A stretch of DNA of 64,000 nt from Iodobacter sp025352645. Lineage in GTDB: Bacteria; Pseudomonadota; Gammaproteobacteria; Burkholderiales; Chitinibacteraceae. The notes under the pieces are model-generated. The model saw only the letters and a list, made by a program, of their open reading frames with translations, made no database searches and was not told the DNA's origin. The stretch covers positions 62,001 to 126,000 of the forward strand of contig NZ_JAWQUO010000001.1 in the NCBI RefSeq assembly GCF_033446605.1, read 5' to 3'. The position numbers and the translations under genes are program-made. Of this stretch, positions 6,891 to 17,500 are shown piece after piece (position 1 is the first letter of the stretch; the number at the start of each line of letters is the position of its first letter).

Positions 6891-8048
6891 ATGTTGCAAT
6901 TCGAATTCTATAACCCCGTTAAAATCGTTTTTGGCGAAGGCCAGATTGCTAAGCTGGCGATGCTGGTGCCTGCAAATGCCCGCGTGCTGGTGCTCTACGG
7001 CGGCGGCAGTATTAAAAACAACGGCACTTACACCGAAGTGATGGATGCTTTAAAAAACCACAGTGTTGCAGAGTTCTCTGGCATTGAAGCCAACCCAACT
7101 TATGAAACCATGATGAAGGCCGTCGCACAGATTAAGGCGGAGAAAATCGACTTTCTGCTGGCTGTTGGTGGTGGTTCGGTGATTGACGGCACTAAATTTG
7201 CCGCCGCCGCTGCGCTGTATGAAGGCGAGCCTTGGGATATCTTTAGTACGGGTGGCCAACATATTAAAGCGGCCCTGCCTTTGGGCGCGGTGCTGACTTT
7301 GCCAGCGACCGGCTCAGAAATGAATAACGGCTCGGTGATTACCCGTAGCGAAACCAAAACCAAGCTGCCGTTTATGAATGGCCATGTGTTCCCACAGTTT
7401 GCCGTACTTGATCCAACTAAAACCTACAGCCTACCAGCGCGCCAAATTGCCAATGGTGCAGTGGATGCCTTTGTGCACGTGGTTGAGCAATATCTAACTT
7501 ATCCAGTTAACGCCCCTGTGCAGGATCGCTTTGCTGAAAGCCTATTGCAAACCTTGATCGAAACCGGCCCGCAAGCGCTGGCAACGCCGACAGATTATGC
7601 CGTGCGGGCTAATTTAATGTGGGCCGCTACCATGGCGCTTAATGGCCTGATCGGTGCAGGTGTGCCGCAAGACTGGGCCACTCATTTACTTGGCCATGAG
7701 CTGACGGCTCTTTACCACATCGACCATGCGCAAACGTTGGCAATTATTCTGCCATCTATGCTGAATGTGCGCCGTGCTGCGAAGCGTGAAAAATTGCTGC
7801 AATACGCTGAGCGTGTATGGGGCATTAAAGAAGGCTCAGAAGACGCACGTATCGATGCTGCCATTGCTAAAACCCGTGATTTCTTTGAAGCAATGGGCGT
7901 TAAAACGCGGATGCGTGATTACGGCTTAGACGTCAGCGCTATTCATACCGTGCTGGAGCAGCTAAAAGCGCACGGCATGGTGGCGCTGGGCGAGCGTGGC
8001 GATGTGGATTTAGCCACCAGCAAGCTGGTATTAGAAGGCAGCTACTAA
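6891..8048 (+). CDS. yqhD: NADPH-dependent iron-containing alcohol/aldehyde reductase YqhD
   Basis: The product has 385 residues, close to the E. coli enzyme (387). 'LAVGGGSVIDGTKF' binds the nucleotide. Metal ligands are visible as Asp and His in 'GAVDAFVHVVEQY' and His in 'LLGHELTAL' and 'IDHAQTL'. Long stretches such as 'MWAATMALNGLIGAGVPQDW' agree with YqhD. It reduces short-chain and reactive aldehydes (acrolein, malondialdehyde, methylglyoxal-type compounds) with NADPH in the cytoplasm. It is the first enzyme of the operon behind the second NemR operator. Start chosen at the ATG after AAAAGGATA. Confidence 0.92.
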   Translation: MLQFEFYNPVKIVFGEGQIAKLAMLVPANARVLVLYGGGSIKNNGTYTEVMDALKNHSVAEFSGIEANPTYETMMKAVAQIKAEKIDFLLAVGGGSVIDGTKFAAAAALYEGEPWDIFSTGGQHIKAALPLGAVLTLPATGSEMNNGSVITRSETKTKLPFMNGHVFPQFAVLDPTKTYSLPARQIANGAVDAFVHVVEQYLTYPVNAPVQDRFAESLLQTLIETGPQALATPTDYAVRANLMWAATMALNGLIGAGVPQDWATHLLGHELTALYHIDHAQTLAIILPSMLNVRRAAKREKLLQYAERVWGIKEGSEDARIDAAIAKTRDFFEAMGVKTRMRDYGLDVSAIHTVLEQLKAHGMVALGERGDVDLATSKLVLEGSY

Positions 8049-8049
8049 G

Positions 8050-8961
8050 ATGCCAGCTGCGCTGATTTTGCATCACTACCAAGCGTCGCCGTACTCAGAA
8101 AAAGTGCGCGCTTATTTGGGCTACAAGCAGCTGGCATGGCAATCCGTCTTGATGCCGCCCGTTTTGCCTAAGCCCGATTTAATGGCGCTGACCGGAGGCT
8201 ACCGGCGCGCGCCGGTGCTGCAAATCGGCGCAGATATTTACTGCGATTCGGCCCTCATTATTACCGAGCTAGAGCAACGCTACCCAGAGCGAGCGCTTGC
8301 CAGCGGCCCATTGGCAGCACAAGCCGCATTGCTGGGAAGGCTATTTGATGTGGATGTGTTTTGGCGCGCTGCCCGTTATCTGATGGCAGGCCGCTTGGAG
8401 CATATTCCACAAGCCTTGCTGGATGATCGCATCGCCATGCATCCGCAGCTGCCTTTGCAAAAAGCGCAATTACTGGCCGATCAGCCGCAACTAGCCATTC
8501 AGCTCAGCGCGCTGATTCAAAGCATCGATCAGGCACTGGCAGGAGCGGATTACCTCGGTGGCAGCAGCCCATGTGCAGGTGATTTTGCCGTTTACCACAC
8601 GCTGTGGTTTTTGCAGGGCGCGGGTGCCTTGGCGGTACTTGCTGCGGATTGCTCTGCATTAAGTGCGTGGATGGCTAGAGTAGCGGCGTTTACGACGGTG
8701 GAAAGCAGCAGCATCAATGCAGAAGCCGCCCATGCCCTTGCCAAAAACACTAAACCACAGGCGCTACCCACTATGCAGGATGGCTTATTTAAACGTGGCC
8801 AGCCTGTGATGGTGCAGCCGGAAGGCTATCCGCAGGAATCTGTGGCGGGTGAGCTTATGTATCTGGATCAAGAAAAAATAGTATTAGCTCGTCAAAGCGC
8901 TGCGTGTGGTGTGCTGCACGTGCATTTCCCGCGCATGGATTATGAAATTCGCGCAGTTTAA
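8050..8961 (+). CDS. Glutathione S-transferase family protein
   Basis: The product has 303 residues. The thioredoxin-fold N-terminus (about 1-80) contains 'YQASPYSEKVRAYLGY', 'RRAPVLQIGADIYCDSALI' and the 'ITELEQRYP' helix; a GST C-terminal helical domain follows to about residue 220. A further stretch of about 80 residues at the end ('GLFKRGQPVMVQPEGYP') is longer than a usual GST, so this resembles the GST-like proteins that end in an extra beta domain. A glutathione-dependent role in removing electrophiles is inferred from fold and context. It begins one base after the yqhD stop, so coupling is certain in practice. Substrate unknown. Confidence 0.8.
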   Translation: MPAALILHHYQASPYSEKVRAYLGYKQLAWQSVLMPPVLPKPDLMALTGGYRRAPVLQIGADIYCDSALIITELEQRYPERALASGPLAAQAALLGRLFDVDVFWRAARYLMAGRLEHIPQALLDDRIAMHPQLPLQKAQLLADQPQLAIQLSALIQSIDQALAGADYLGGSSPCAGDFAVYHTLWFLQGAGALAVLAADCSALSAWMARVAAFTTVESSSINAEAAHALAKNTKPQALPTMQDGLFKRGQPVMVQPEGYPQESVAGELMYLDQEKIVLARQSAACGVLHVHFPRMDYEIRAV

Positions 8962-8978
8962 TTTTTGGAGCATTCTTA

Positions 8979-10001
8979 ATGTCATCAACAAAAAACCGCC
9001 GTATTGTTTTAGCTAGCCGCCCACATGGGGCACCGCTGCCTGTTGATTTTCGCTTGGAAGAACAAGCGATTCCTAGCTTTGCTAGTGGTGAAGTTCTACT
9101 ACGCACGCTGTATTTGTCGCTTGATCCCTATATGCGTGGCCGTATGAGCGATGCGCCTTCTTATGCTGCGCCAGTTGAAATCAATGGCGTCATGGTCGGC
9201 GGCACGGTGAGCCAAGTGGCCGCCTCGCAGCACGCTGATTATGCCGTGGGTGATTTGGTAGTGAACTTTGGTGGCTGGCAGGATTACAGCGTGTCAGATG
9301 GCACGGGCCTGCAAAAGCTAGGCGCAATGGCCTCGCCTTCACATGCGCTGGGTGTATTGGGTATGCCAGGCTTTACTGCCTATATGGGCTTGCTGGAAAT
9401 TGGCCAACCTAAGGCAGGCGAAACCGTGGTGGTGGCCGCTGCAACGGGGGCTGTTGGTGCAATTGTTGGGCAAATCGCCAAAATCAAAGGCTGCCGCGTG
9501 GTTGGTATTGCCGGTGGTGCTGAAAAATGTGCTTATGCCGTGCAAGAGCTGGGCTTTGACGCGTGTATCGATCACCGCGCCCTCGATCTTGCCGAGCAAC
9601 TGGCAAAGGCCTGCCCAAAAGGCATTGATGTGTATTACGAAAATGTCGGCGGGGCGGTATTTGATGCCGTGTTGCCGCTATTAAACACCGCCGCCCGCGT
9701 ACCGCTCTGTGGCCTGATCTCGCAATACAACGCCACCAGCCTGCCTGCTGGGCCAGATCGCTTATCTATGCTGATGGGCACGCTGCTGAAAAAACGTATT
9801 CGCATGCAGGGCTTTATTATCTGGGACGATTTTGGCCATCGCTACGGCGAGTTTTTTGCCGCCATGAGCCAGTGGATTACCGAGGGCAAAATAAAATACC
9901 GTGAAGACATCGTGCAAGGGCTAGAAAACGCCCCACAGGCTTTTATGGGTTTGCTAGAAGGCAAAAATGCCGGGAAGTTGGTGGTGAAGGTGGCTGAGTA
10001 A
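8979..10001 (+). CDS. curA: NADPH-dependent 2-alkenal/curcumin reductase CurA (zinc-independent MDR)
   Basis: The product has 340 residues. It opens with 'LASRPHGAPLPVDFRLEE' and 'SLDPYMRGRMSD', the signature of the leukotriene-B4 dehydrogenase/CurA branch, with the Rossmann motif 'AATGAVGAIVGQIAKIKG' and 'GIDVYYENVGG' further on. These enzymes reduce alpha,beta-unsaturated carbonyls with NADPH and lack the structural zinc site. The start is preceded by TTTGGAGC. It is the third enzyme of the NemR-type operon. The long agreement with what I recall of E. coli CurA makes the symbol reasonable, although substrate range is inferred. Confidence 0.88.
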   Translation: MSSTKNRRIVLASRPHGAPLPVDFRLEEQAIPSFASGEVLLRTLYLSLDPYMRGRMSDAPSYAAPVEINGVMVGGTVSQVAASQHADYAVGDLVVNFGGWQDYSVSDGTGLQKLGAMASPSHALGVLGMPGFTAYMGLLEIGQPKAGETVVVAAATGAVGAIVGQIAKIKGCRVVGIAGGAEKCAYAVQELGFDACIDHRALDLAEQLAKACPKGIDVYYENVGGAVFDAVLPLLNTAARVPLCGLISQYNATSLPAGPDRLSMLMGTLLKKRIRMQGFIIWDDFGHRYGEFFAAMSQWITEGKIKYREDIVQGLENAPQAFMGLLEGKNAGKLVVKVAE

Positions 10002-10038
10002 GGGGCTTTTTTAGAATATTTTCCCGTTTTTGAAACAT

Positions 10039-10112
10039 CGTCATTCCCGCATGCCTTTGGTGGGAATCCAGCTACGCTACTGGATCCCCGACTACAACAC
10101 TCGGGGATGACG
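10039..10112. repeat. CGTCATTCCCG-type extragenic repeat
   Basis: Begins CGTCATTCCCGCA and ends CGGGGATGACG, with internal GGGAATCCAG/CTGGATCCC pairing. This is the widespread 'ATTCCCGC…GGGAATCC' proteobacterial palindrome, here between curA and nemA. Only one clear copy is in the window. Confidence 0.7.
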
Positions 10113-10197
10113 GTTTTGCGTTGATAAATCATTTCGGGAAGTTGTTTCGAGCCTTATCCTGTGTTTGATTTTTATAGCTAATAACTAAGGAAACCTT

Positions 10198-11301
10198 ATG
10201 TCTGCAGATAAACTATTTACCCCGATAACCATCGGCAAAACCACACTGGCTAACCGTATGGTGATGGCCCCGCTGACCCGCTCACGGGCTAGCCAGCCTG
10301 GCGATGTACCCACTGAAATGAACGCTATTTATTACGCTCAGCGCGCCAGCGCGGGGCTGATTATCTCCGAAGCAACCAATATCACTAATCAAGGCAAGGG
10401 CTATTCCTTAACGCCTGGTATCTATACCGATGCGCAAGAAGCGGGCTGGAAAAACGTTGTGGCTGCGGTGCACGCCAAGGGTGGAAAAATGGCATTGCAG
10501 CTCTGGCATGTGGGGCGGATTTCTAACCGCGCCTTACAAGAAAACGGCGTAGCGCCGGTGGCTCCTTCTGCCATTCAGGCCGTAAAGTCGACTAGCTTTG
10601 TGATTTTGCCAGATGGCACGCCAACCCGCGCGCCTTGCGATGCACCACGTGCGCTAGAAACCGCCGAGTTGCCAGGCATTGTGGCCGATTATGTGGCAGC
10701 GGCAGAGCGTGCGATGCGAGCAGGTTTTGACTTTGTTGAAATCCACGCTGCCAATGGCTATTTATTGCAGCAATTTATGGCGACGGGCAGCAATAAGCGC
10801 AGCGATCAGTACGGCGGCAATATGGAAAACCGTGCCCGCTTAGTGCTAGAAGTGGTAGAAGCCGTGGTGGCAAAAGTGGGCGCAGATAAAGTGGGTATCC
10901 GCCTCTCGCCGAACTTTGTAGCGCACGATATTATTGACGACGAGGCAGAGGCCATGGCGATGTATCTGGCGGCAGAATTTAGCCGCATCGGCGTAGCCTA
11001 TCTGCATATTGCTGAGCCAGATTGGGCTGGTGGCCAGCCATTAAGCGATACTTTCCGTGCGGATTTGCGCCAGCAATTTAAAGGCGTTTTGATGACTTGC
11101 GGTGGCTATAACGCAGAAACCGCCGAAGCACGACTCGCCTCAGGCACCGTCGACGCCATTGCCTTTGGCCGCCCCTTTATTGCCAACGCAGATTTAGTCG
11201 CTCGTTATCAGCAGGGCGCAGCATTGAATACCCCAGATCAAGCCACATTCTATGGTGGGGCAGAGGCGGGTTACACCGATTACCCAACTTTGGTGGCGTA
11301 A
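10198..11301 (+). CDS. nemA: N-ethylmaleimide reductase, Old Yellow Enzyme family
   Basis: A 367-residue FMN-dependent TIM-barrel ene-reductase. 'MAPLTRSRA' near residue 24, the active-site motif 'EIHAANGYLLQQF' (His/Asn pair) and 'SDQYGGNMENRARL' are all typical. It reduces maleimides, quinones and nitro-esters and is the namesake target of NemR in E. coli. The gene follows curA after 196 bases containing a palindromic repeat; no terminator or third NemR operator is seen there, so it may be read through from the yqhD promoter or have its own. ATG preceded by AAGGAAACC. Confidence 0.9.
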   Translation: MSADKLFTPITIGKTTLANRMVMAPLTRSRASQPGDVPTEMNAIYYAQRASAGLIISEATNITNQGKGYSLTPGIYTDAQEAGWKNVVAAVHAKGGKMALQLWHVGRISNRALQENGVAPVAPSAIQAVKSTSFVILPDGTPTRAPCDAPRALETAELPGIVADYVAAAERAMRAGFDFVEIHAANGYLLQQFMATGSNKRSDQYGGNMENRARLVLEVVEAVVAKVGADKVGIRLSPNFVAHDIIDDEAEAMAMYLAAEFSRIGVAYLHIAEPDWAGGQPLSDTFRADLRQQFKGVLMTCGGYNAETAEARLASGTVDAIAFGRPFIANADLVARYQQGAALNTPDQATFYGGAEAGYTDYPTLVA

Positions 11302-11461
11302 CGGATAGTAAGTAAGACAACAGCCAAGCACGAAGGCCCCTGACTGCAGATCGTCGGCGGCAGGCGGGCTTGGCTCTATCCTTGCTCCGGCATGCTTCAA
11401 GGGGCGCTTTAAGCCCTGTGCCATGAGTGGCGGAAAAAAACGGCTCAATTTAACGCCTGTT

Positions 11462-11494
11462 TTTCTCCGCGTTCTCTGTGGTTCAAAATTTGGG
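11462..11494. repeat. Right half of a CACAGAG-type palindrome
   Basis: TTCTCCGCGTTCTCTGTGGTTCAAAATTTGGG-like sequence matches the right arm of the element at 59021-59143. The left arm is missing here. It lies between the convergent nemA and giant repeat gene. Confidence 0.55.
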
Positions 11495-11514
11495 TTTTTT
11501 AGCGCCAAGCCCCC

Positions 11515-14500
11515 TTATTTCATCGCCAAAATACCTTGGCTGTGTTGCTGATTCAGGGCGTTGAGTTTGAGGGTTGGGTCACCGCTGGCTAGCATGCTTT
11601 CTGGCGCGCCTATCATATTGCCGTTGGCATCGAATAGCTTCATCAGGGCGGCCATATTGCTGGCGGTGATTTGGGCTGATGCGGCTAGTGGTGCATCGGA
11701 TGGCAGTTGCAATTGCATTGGCTCTATCGTATTGAATACACCGCGTTTTTCCGCCTCGGTAAAGGCTGACATGGTTTGCACTAGGTTGACCACGCTGCTG
11801 CGTAAATCAGGCAGGGTCGCTAGTGGGGTAGATTTATCGGTAGCAAACCACACATCGGCTGCGGCGCGGCTTATGCCATCATTGGTTTCATAGCTGGATT
11901 TCAGGCCAATAAAGTTGCCGTTGTCTTTCTCTGCGCTTTGGCTGGCCCTAACGCCTATCTTGCTGATATCCAGCGAGATCAGTGTTTTAAGTTCTTCGGC
12001 TTGGCTAAAGCCATCGGCATTTTCATCAATCCATACTTTTAGTTCATGGAAATCTGCATCAAATTGATCCAGCTGGCCGTTGTGATCGCTATCTAGTTCG
12101 GCCAGTGCGGCATAGCCATCGGCGGCCTTGTTGCCATTAGCCATAAGGGTGGATGTGCCAAATAATTCTTTACCATCATTGATGATGCCATCGTGGTTTC
12201 TATCCAGCACTAGCAAGCCATCGCCTTGGCCTACCCAGCCGGTTTTAATCTTATTGCCATCGCCCAGCAAATCAAATTGTGTGCCGTTTTCTAGGCTAAG
12301 CGTGCGAACGCCATTGCCATCCAAATCAAGAATGATAGGGCTAGATGCGGCTAAGAATGGCGTTTGTGCGGTGGTAAAGGCCGCTTGTTGAGCGGCAGTG
12401 AGCGCCATCACTTGGGCGGAGCTGATTGCCTGTACTTGGCTGGTGGTGAGGCTTTGAATTTGCGTGGTGGTAAAGCTTGGAATCTGCGATGTGCTTAAGG
12501 CCGTAATGCCGCTGCTTCTTATGACGGCTAAATCGCTGGTTTCTATCGCCGCTAGATTAGCGCCGGATAGCGCTTGTAGCTGGCTATTGGTCAGCACTGC
12601 AGCTTGGGCGGTGGTGAAGGCGACGACTTGATCGGAGGATAAGGCGGCAATCGCACTGGTATTGATTGCGGCAAAATCGGTGGTTTCGAAGGCGGCGATT
12701 TGGCTGGTGGAGAGCGCGGCCATTTGGCTGGCGTTAATCACCGCAGCTTGAGCGGAAGTTAAGGCAAGGATTTGTGTGGTGGTAAAGCCCGTAGCTAGGC
12801 TGGCAGAGTTAAGCACTGCCACTTGATTGGTATTTAAGCTAGCCACTTGATTATTGCTTAGGGCATTGAGCTGGCTGCTAGAAAACACCGCCACCGCCGT
12901 GGTATTTAAGGCGGCAAGATCGCTGGTTTCAAAGGCGGCGACTTGCCTTGTTGAAAGCCCTGCCACTTGGTTGGCGCTGAGCGATCCGGCTTGGGCCGAG
13001 GTCAGCGCAATAATTTGCTCGGTAGTAAAGCCGGTTGCCATGCTGGCGGCGGTTAACGATGAAATCTGGCTGGTGCTAAGGCTCGCAATTTGGGCCGTGC
13101 CCATCGCGTTGATTTGGGCCGAGCTAAGCGCTGCAATGCCGCTGGTTTTTAGGACGGCAATATCTGCTACCACCATGCCCGCTAGGCTGCTGGGTAGCAG
13201 CGCGGCAATTTGGCTCGCGCTTAGGCTGGCGGCTTGGTTTTCGGTCAGTGCGGCAACTTGGGTAGAGTTGAGCACGGCTATGCCCGCTGTTTTGATGGCG
13301 GCTAAATCTGCGGTTTCTAGGGCGGCCATATTGCTAGCAGAAAGCACCGATAGCTGTGCGGTGGTGAGTGCTGCAGCTTGCTTGGTGGTGAGGGCGATGA
13401 CTTGCTCGGCACTCAGGGCATTGGCAATGGCGGCGGTGCTGAGTGCGGCAATTTGGCTGCTGCTCATGCTGGCAATGTGTTCAGCCGTTAATACCGCGAC
13501 TTGTGCAGTGTTGAGTGCGGCAATTGTGTTGGTCTTAAAGGCAAGTAAATCGCTGGTTTCAAGCACGGCGATATTATCAGCGCTTAGCCCGCTAATTTGG
13601 CTACTACTCAGGCTGGCGGCTTGTGCTGTGGTCATTGCAATGGTTTGGTCGGCAGTCAGTACATTAATTTGAGCGGTGGATAAGCCAGCAAGCGCGCTGG
13701 TTTTAATGGCTGCAAAATCAATCGCCTCTAACGCGGCAATGCTGCTGGTACTGAGCGCGGCAATTTGGCTACTGAGCAAGGCGGCGGCTTGTGCTGTGGT
13801 GAGGGCAATGATTTGATCGGCGCTTAAGTTTGCCACGCCGCTGGTATTGAGTGCGCTGATTTGCTTGCTGCTTAGGCTGGCAATCTGATCTGGGCTAAGG
13901 GCGGCAAGCTGCTCGGTGGATAAGATGGCAATTGCGTTGGTTTTGATCGCGGCTAAATCACTGGTTTCTAGGGCTGCCATATTGCTGGCGGATAGTACCG
14001 CAATTTGCGCGGTACTGAGCGCGGCGGTTTGGGTGGATGTTAGCGCAATCACTTGCTCTGCGCTCAGGGCATTGGCAATGGCCGAGGTGCTTAATGCGGC
14101 AATCTGATAGCTCGTCAGGCTGGCGATTTGCACCGCGTTGAGCGCAGCCACTTGGGCGGTATTGAGTGCCGCAATGGCGCTGCTGGTGATGGCGATTAAA
14201 TCGGTGGTTTCTATAACCGCCATATTTGTAGCCGTTAGCGCGGCAAGTTGGCTGCTGCTTAAAGTAGCGGCTTGCTGTGTGGTGAGGGCAATGGTTTGCG
14301 CTGCCGTGAGTGCTTTTATCTGGCTGGTGGATAAAACAGTAATAGAGCTGGTACTCAGTGCTGAAAAATCGCTGGCTTCTAGCGCGGCAATGCTGCTGGT
14401 AGAAAACGCGCTTATTTGATCTGTGCTGAGTGCGGCGACTTGTAGTGACGTTAGCGCGATAATCTGGCTAGCACTGAGGCCGCTGGCAATCACCGTGGTG

Positions 14501-17500
14501 CTTAAGGCTACAATCTGATTGCTACTCAGGCTGGCTATTTGCGCCGCCGTTAAGGCCACACTTTGAGTGCTGCTTAATGCGGCAATGGCGCTGCTGCTCA
14601 GTGCGAGCAGATCGCTGGTTTCTAGCGCGGTGATATTGCTGGCGCTAAGCGCGGCCAGCTGGCTGCTGCTTAAAGCTGCTGCTTGCTGTGTGGTCAGGGC
14701 GCTGGTTTGCTCTGCCGTTAGGGCATTGATTTGACTGGTGGATAAAATGGCAATTGCGCTGGTTTTTAGCGCAGCAAAATCCACCGCTTCAATGGCGGCA
14801 ATGCTGGTGGTGGAAAGCGCGGCAATTTGATTGGTGCTGAGCGCGGCAATTTGCTTGCTGGTGAGTGCCACGATTTGATCGGGCGTTAAACCGTTGGCGA
14901 TGGCCGAGGTGCTCAGGGCAATAATCTGCTGGGTGCTCAGGCTGGCGATTTGCTCTGCACTGAGCGCTGCAACTTGTGCGGTGTTTAAGGCCGCAATCGC
15001 GCTGGTTTTAATCACAATCAGATCACTGGTTTCTAGCGCGGCGATATTACTGGCGCTCAGCGCGGCAAGCTGGCTACTGCTTAAGCTGGCCGCTTGCAGC
15101 GTGGTCAAGGCAATGGTTTGCTCAGCAGTGAGTGCACCAATCTGCACGCTACTTAGCGCGGCAATGGCATAGGTTTTAAGCGCGGCAAAGTCTTCTATTT
15201 CTAGTGCGGCAACTGCGCTACTGCTTAAGGCGGCAACTTGCGTGCTGCTTAGCGATGCCGCTTGCGTGGTGGTGAGTGCCACCACCTGATCGGCGCTTAA
15301 ATGGGCGAAGCTATTGCTGCTTAAGGCCGATAGTTGTTTGGTGCTGAGGCTGGCAATTTGCTCCTGAGTGAGCGCTGCCACTTGATTGCTACTCAATACG
15401 GCCATCGCCGTGGTTTTAAGCGTGGCTAAATCAGCGGTTTCCATGGCGGCAATGCCGGTTGTTGATAATGCGGCAATCTGGCTGGTGGTGAGTGCTGAAG
15501 CTTGGTTGGTGCTCAGCGCAATCACTTGAGCCGCGCTTAAATTGGCAACTGCGCTGCTGTTTAATGCTGCAATTTGCATACTGCTTAGTTTGGATATTTG
15601 GTTTGCCGTGAGCGAGCCCACCTGCGTGCTTGATAAGGCGGCAATGGCGCTCGTGCTGATAAATGCAAGCGTACTGGTTTCTAGCCCGCCGATGGTGTTT
15701 TCAGAAAGGGCGGCAATTTGGGCAATAGAAAACGCAGCGACTTGGCTGGATGTTAGCGCCATCACTTGATTAATGGTTAAGCCATTGGCCAGCGCATCCG
15801 TTGTAAGCGCCGCAATCTGCTTGGTGCTGAGCGCCGTAATTTGGCTAGTGGACATCGCGGCAAGGGTGCTGGTGCTGAGCGCCGCCAAGTCTGTGGTTTC
15901 TAGCGCGGCAATCTGGCTGCTGCTGAGAGCCACAATCTGCACGCCGGTAAGCGCGGCTGCTTGGCTGGTGGTAAGGGCGATCACCTTATCACTACCCAAA
16001 CTGGCAAGGGCTTGGGTGTTTAGATTAGCAATTTGGCTAGTGCCTAAGCTAGCAAATTGCTCTGTGCTTAATGCGCTGACTTGGCTGCTAGAAAGCACCG
16101 CAATGGCGCTACTGCTTATTGCCGCTAAATCACTGGTTTCTAGCGCGGCCATTTGCTGGGTATTTAAGGCCTGAGCTTGGCTGGCGGTAAGCGCCGCAGT
16201 TTGGGCAGCGCTTAATGCCACAATTTGGCTGCTGCTTAAGCTGTTTATTTGGCTACTGAGTAAGGCGCTGATTTGGGCCGTGCTGAGCGCCGCAATTTGA
16301 TTGCTAGATAGCACAACCAAGGTAGCCGTGTTTAGCGCGGCGATATCACGGGTTTCTAGCGCGGCAATCAGGCTGGTGGAAAGCGCCGTGATTTGCGTGG
16401 TGCTTAACAGCGCGGCCTGAGCGGTAGTCAGTGCAGCAATCTGCGCACTGCTGAAGCTGGCCATTCCTGTGCTGCTTAAAACCACAGTCTGCTTCGTTGT
16501 TAGATTGTTGATTTGATCTGTGCTTAGGGCTTGCAGCTGATTGCTGCTTAGGGTAGCAATCACGCTGGTTTTAAGCTCGGCCAGATCGCTGGTTTCAAAA
16601 GCAGCAATTTGACTGGTGGATAGTACGGCAACTTGAGCCGTGCTTAATGCCGCGGCTTGGTTTGAAGTCAGTGCGGCAATTTGCGTAGTGCTTAGCCCTG
16701 CGGCTAGGGCGCTGGTATTGAGCGCCGCAATTTGCTTGCTCGTTAAATTAGCAATCTGATCGGTACTGAGCGCGCTCAGCTGGCTGCTAGATATTGCGGC
16801 GCTGGCAGTGACCGATAGCGCGGCTAAATCTGCGGTTTCCATAGCCTGCAATTGCGTGCTGGATAAGGCGCTTATTTGCGTGCTGCTTAGCACCGCCGCC
16901 TGTGCCGAGGTTAGCGCCAGCATTTGTGCCGTGCTGAGTACCGCGGCTTGGCTCGTTGATAAGCTGGCAATGGCGGCATTACTAAGCGCCGCAATATCGG
17001 TGGTTTCTATGGCGCTAATTTGCAAGGTGGATAGCGCTGCAATCTGTGCGGTATTCAGTGCGCTGGCTTGGGCGGAGCTTAAGGCGCTGATTTTATCGCT
17101 ACTGAGGCTGGCGATGGCATTGGTATTGAGCGCGGCAATTTGGCTGCTGCTTAGGCTAACTTGCTGTGTGGTAGATAGCGCATTGAGCTGAGTGCTAGAC
17201 AGCACGGCCATTCCCGCCGCTTGAATGGCCGCTAAATCCGTGGTTTCCATCGCGGCCAGTTGGGCACTAGAAAGCGCCGCTACTTGGCGAGTATTGAGCG
17301 CTGCCGCTTGTACGGAGGTCAGCGCAATGATTTGGTTGCTAGAAAGAGCGGCTATTTGATTGCTAGATAAGCTGGCAATGGCCGCCGCCGTAAGTACGGC
17401 TAAATCGCGCGTTTCCATTGCCGCAATATTGCTGCTTGAAATCACCGCCAGCTGGGCGGCGCTCAAGGCCGCTACTTGGCTAGTGCTCAGTGCCACAATT

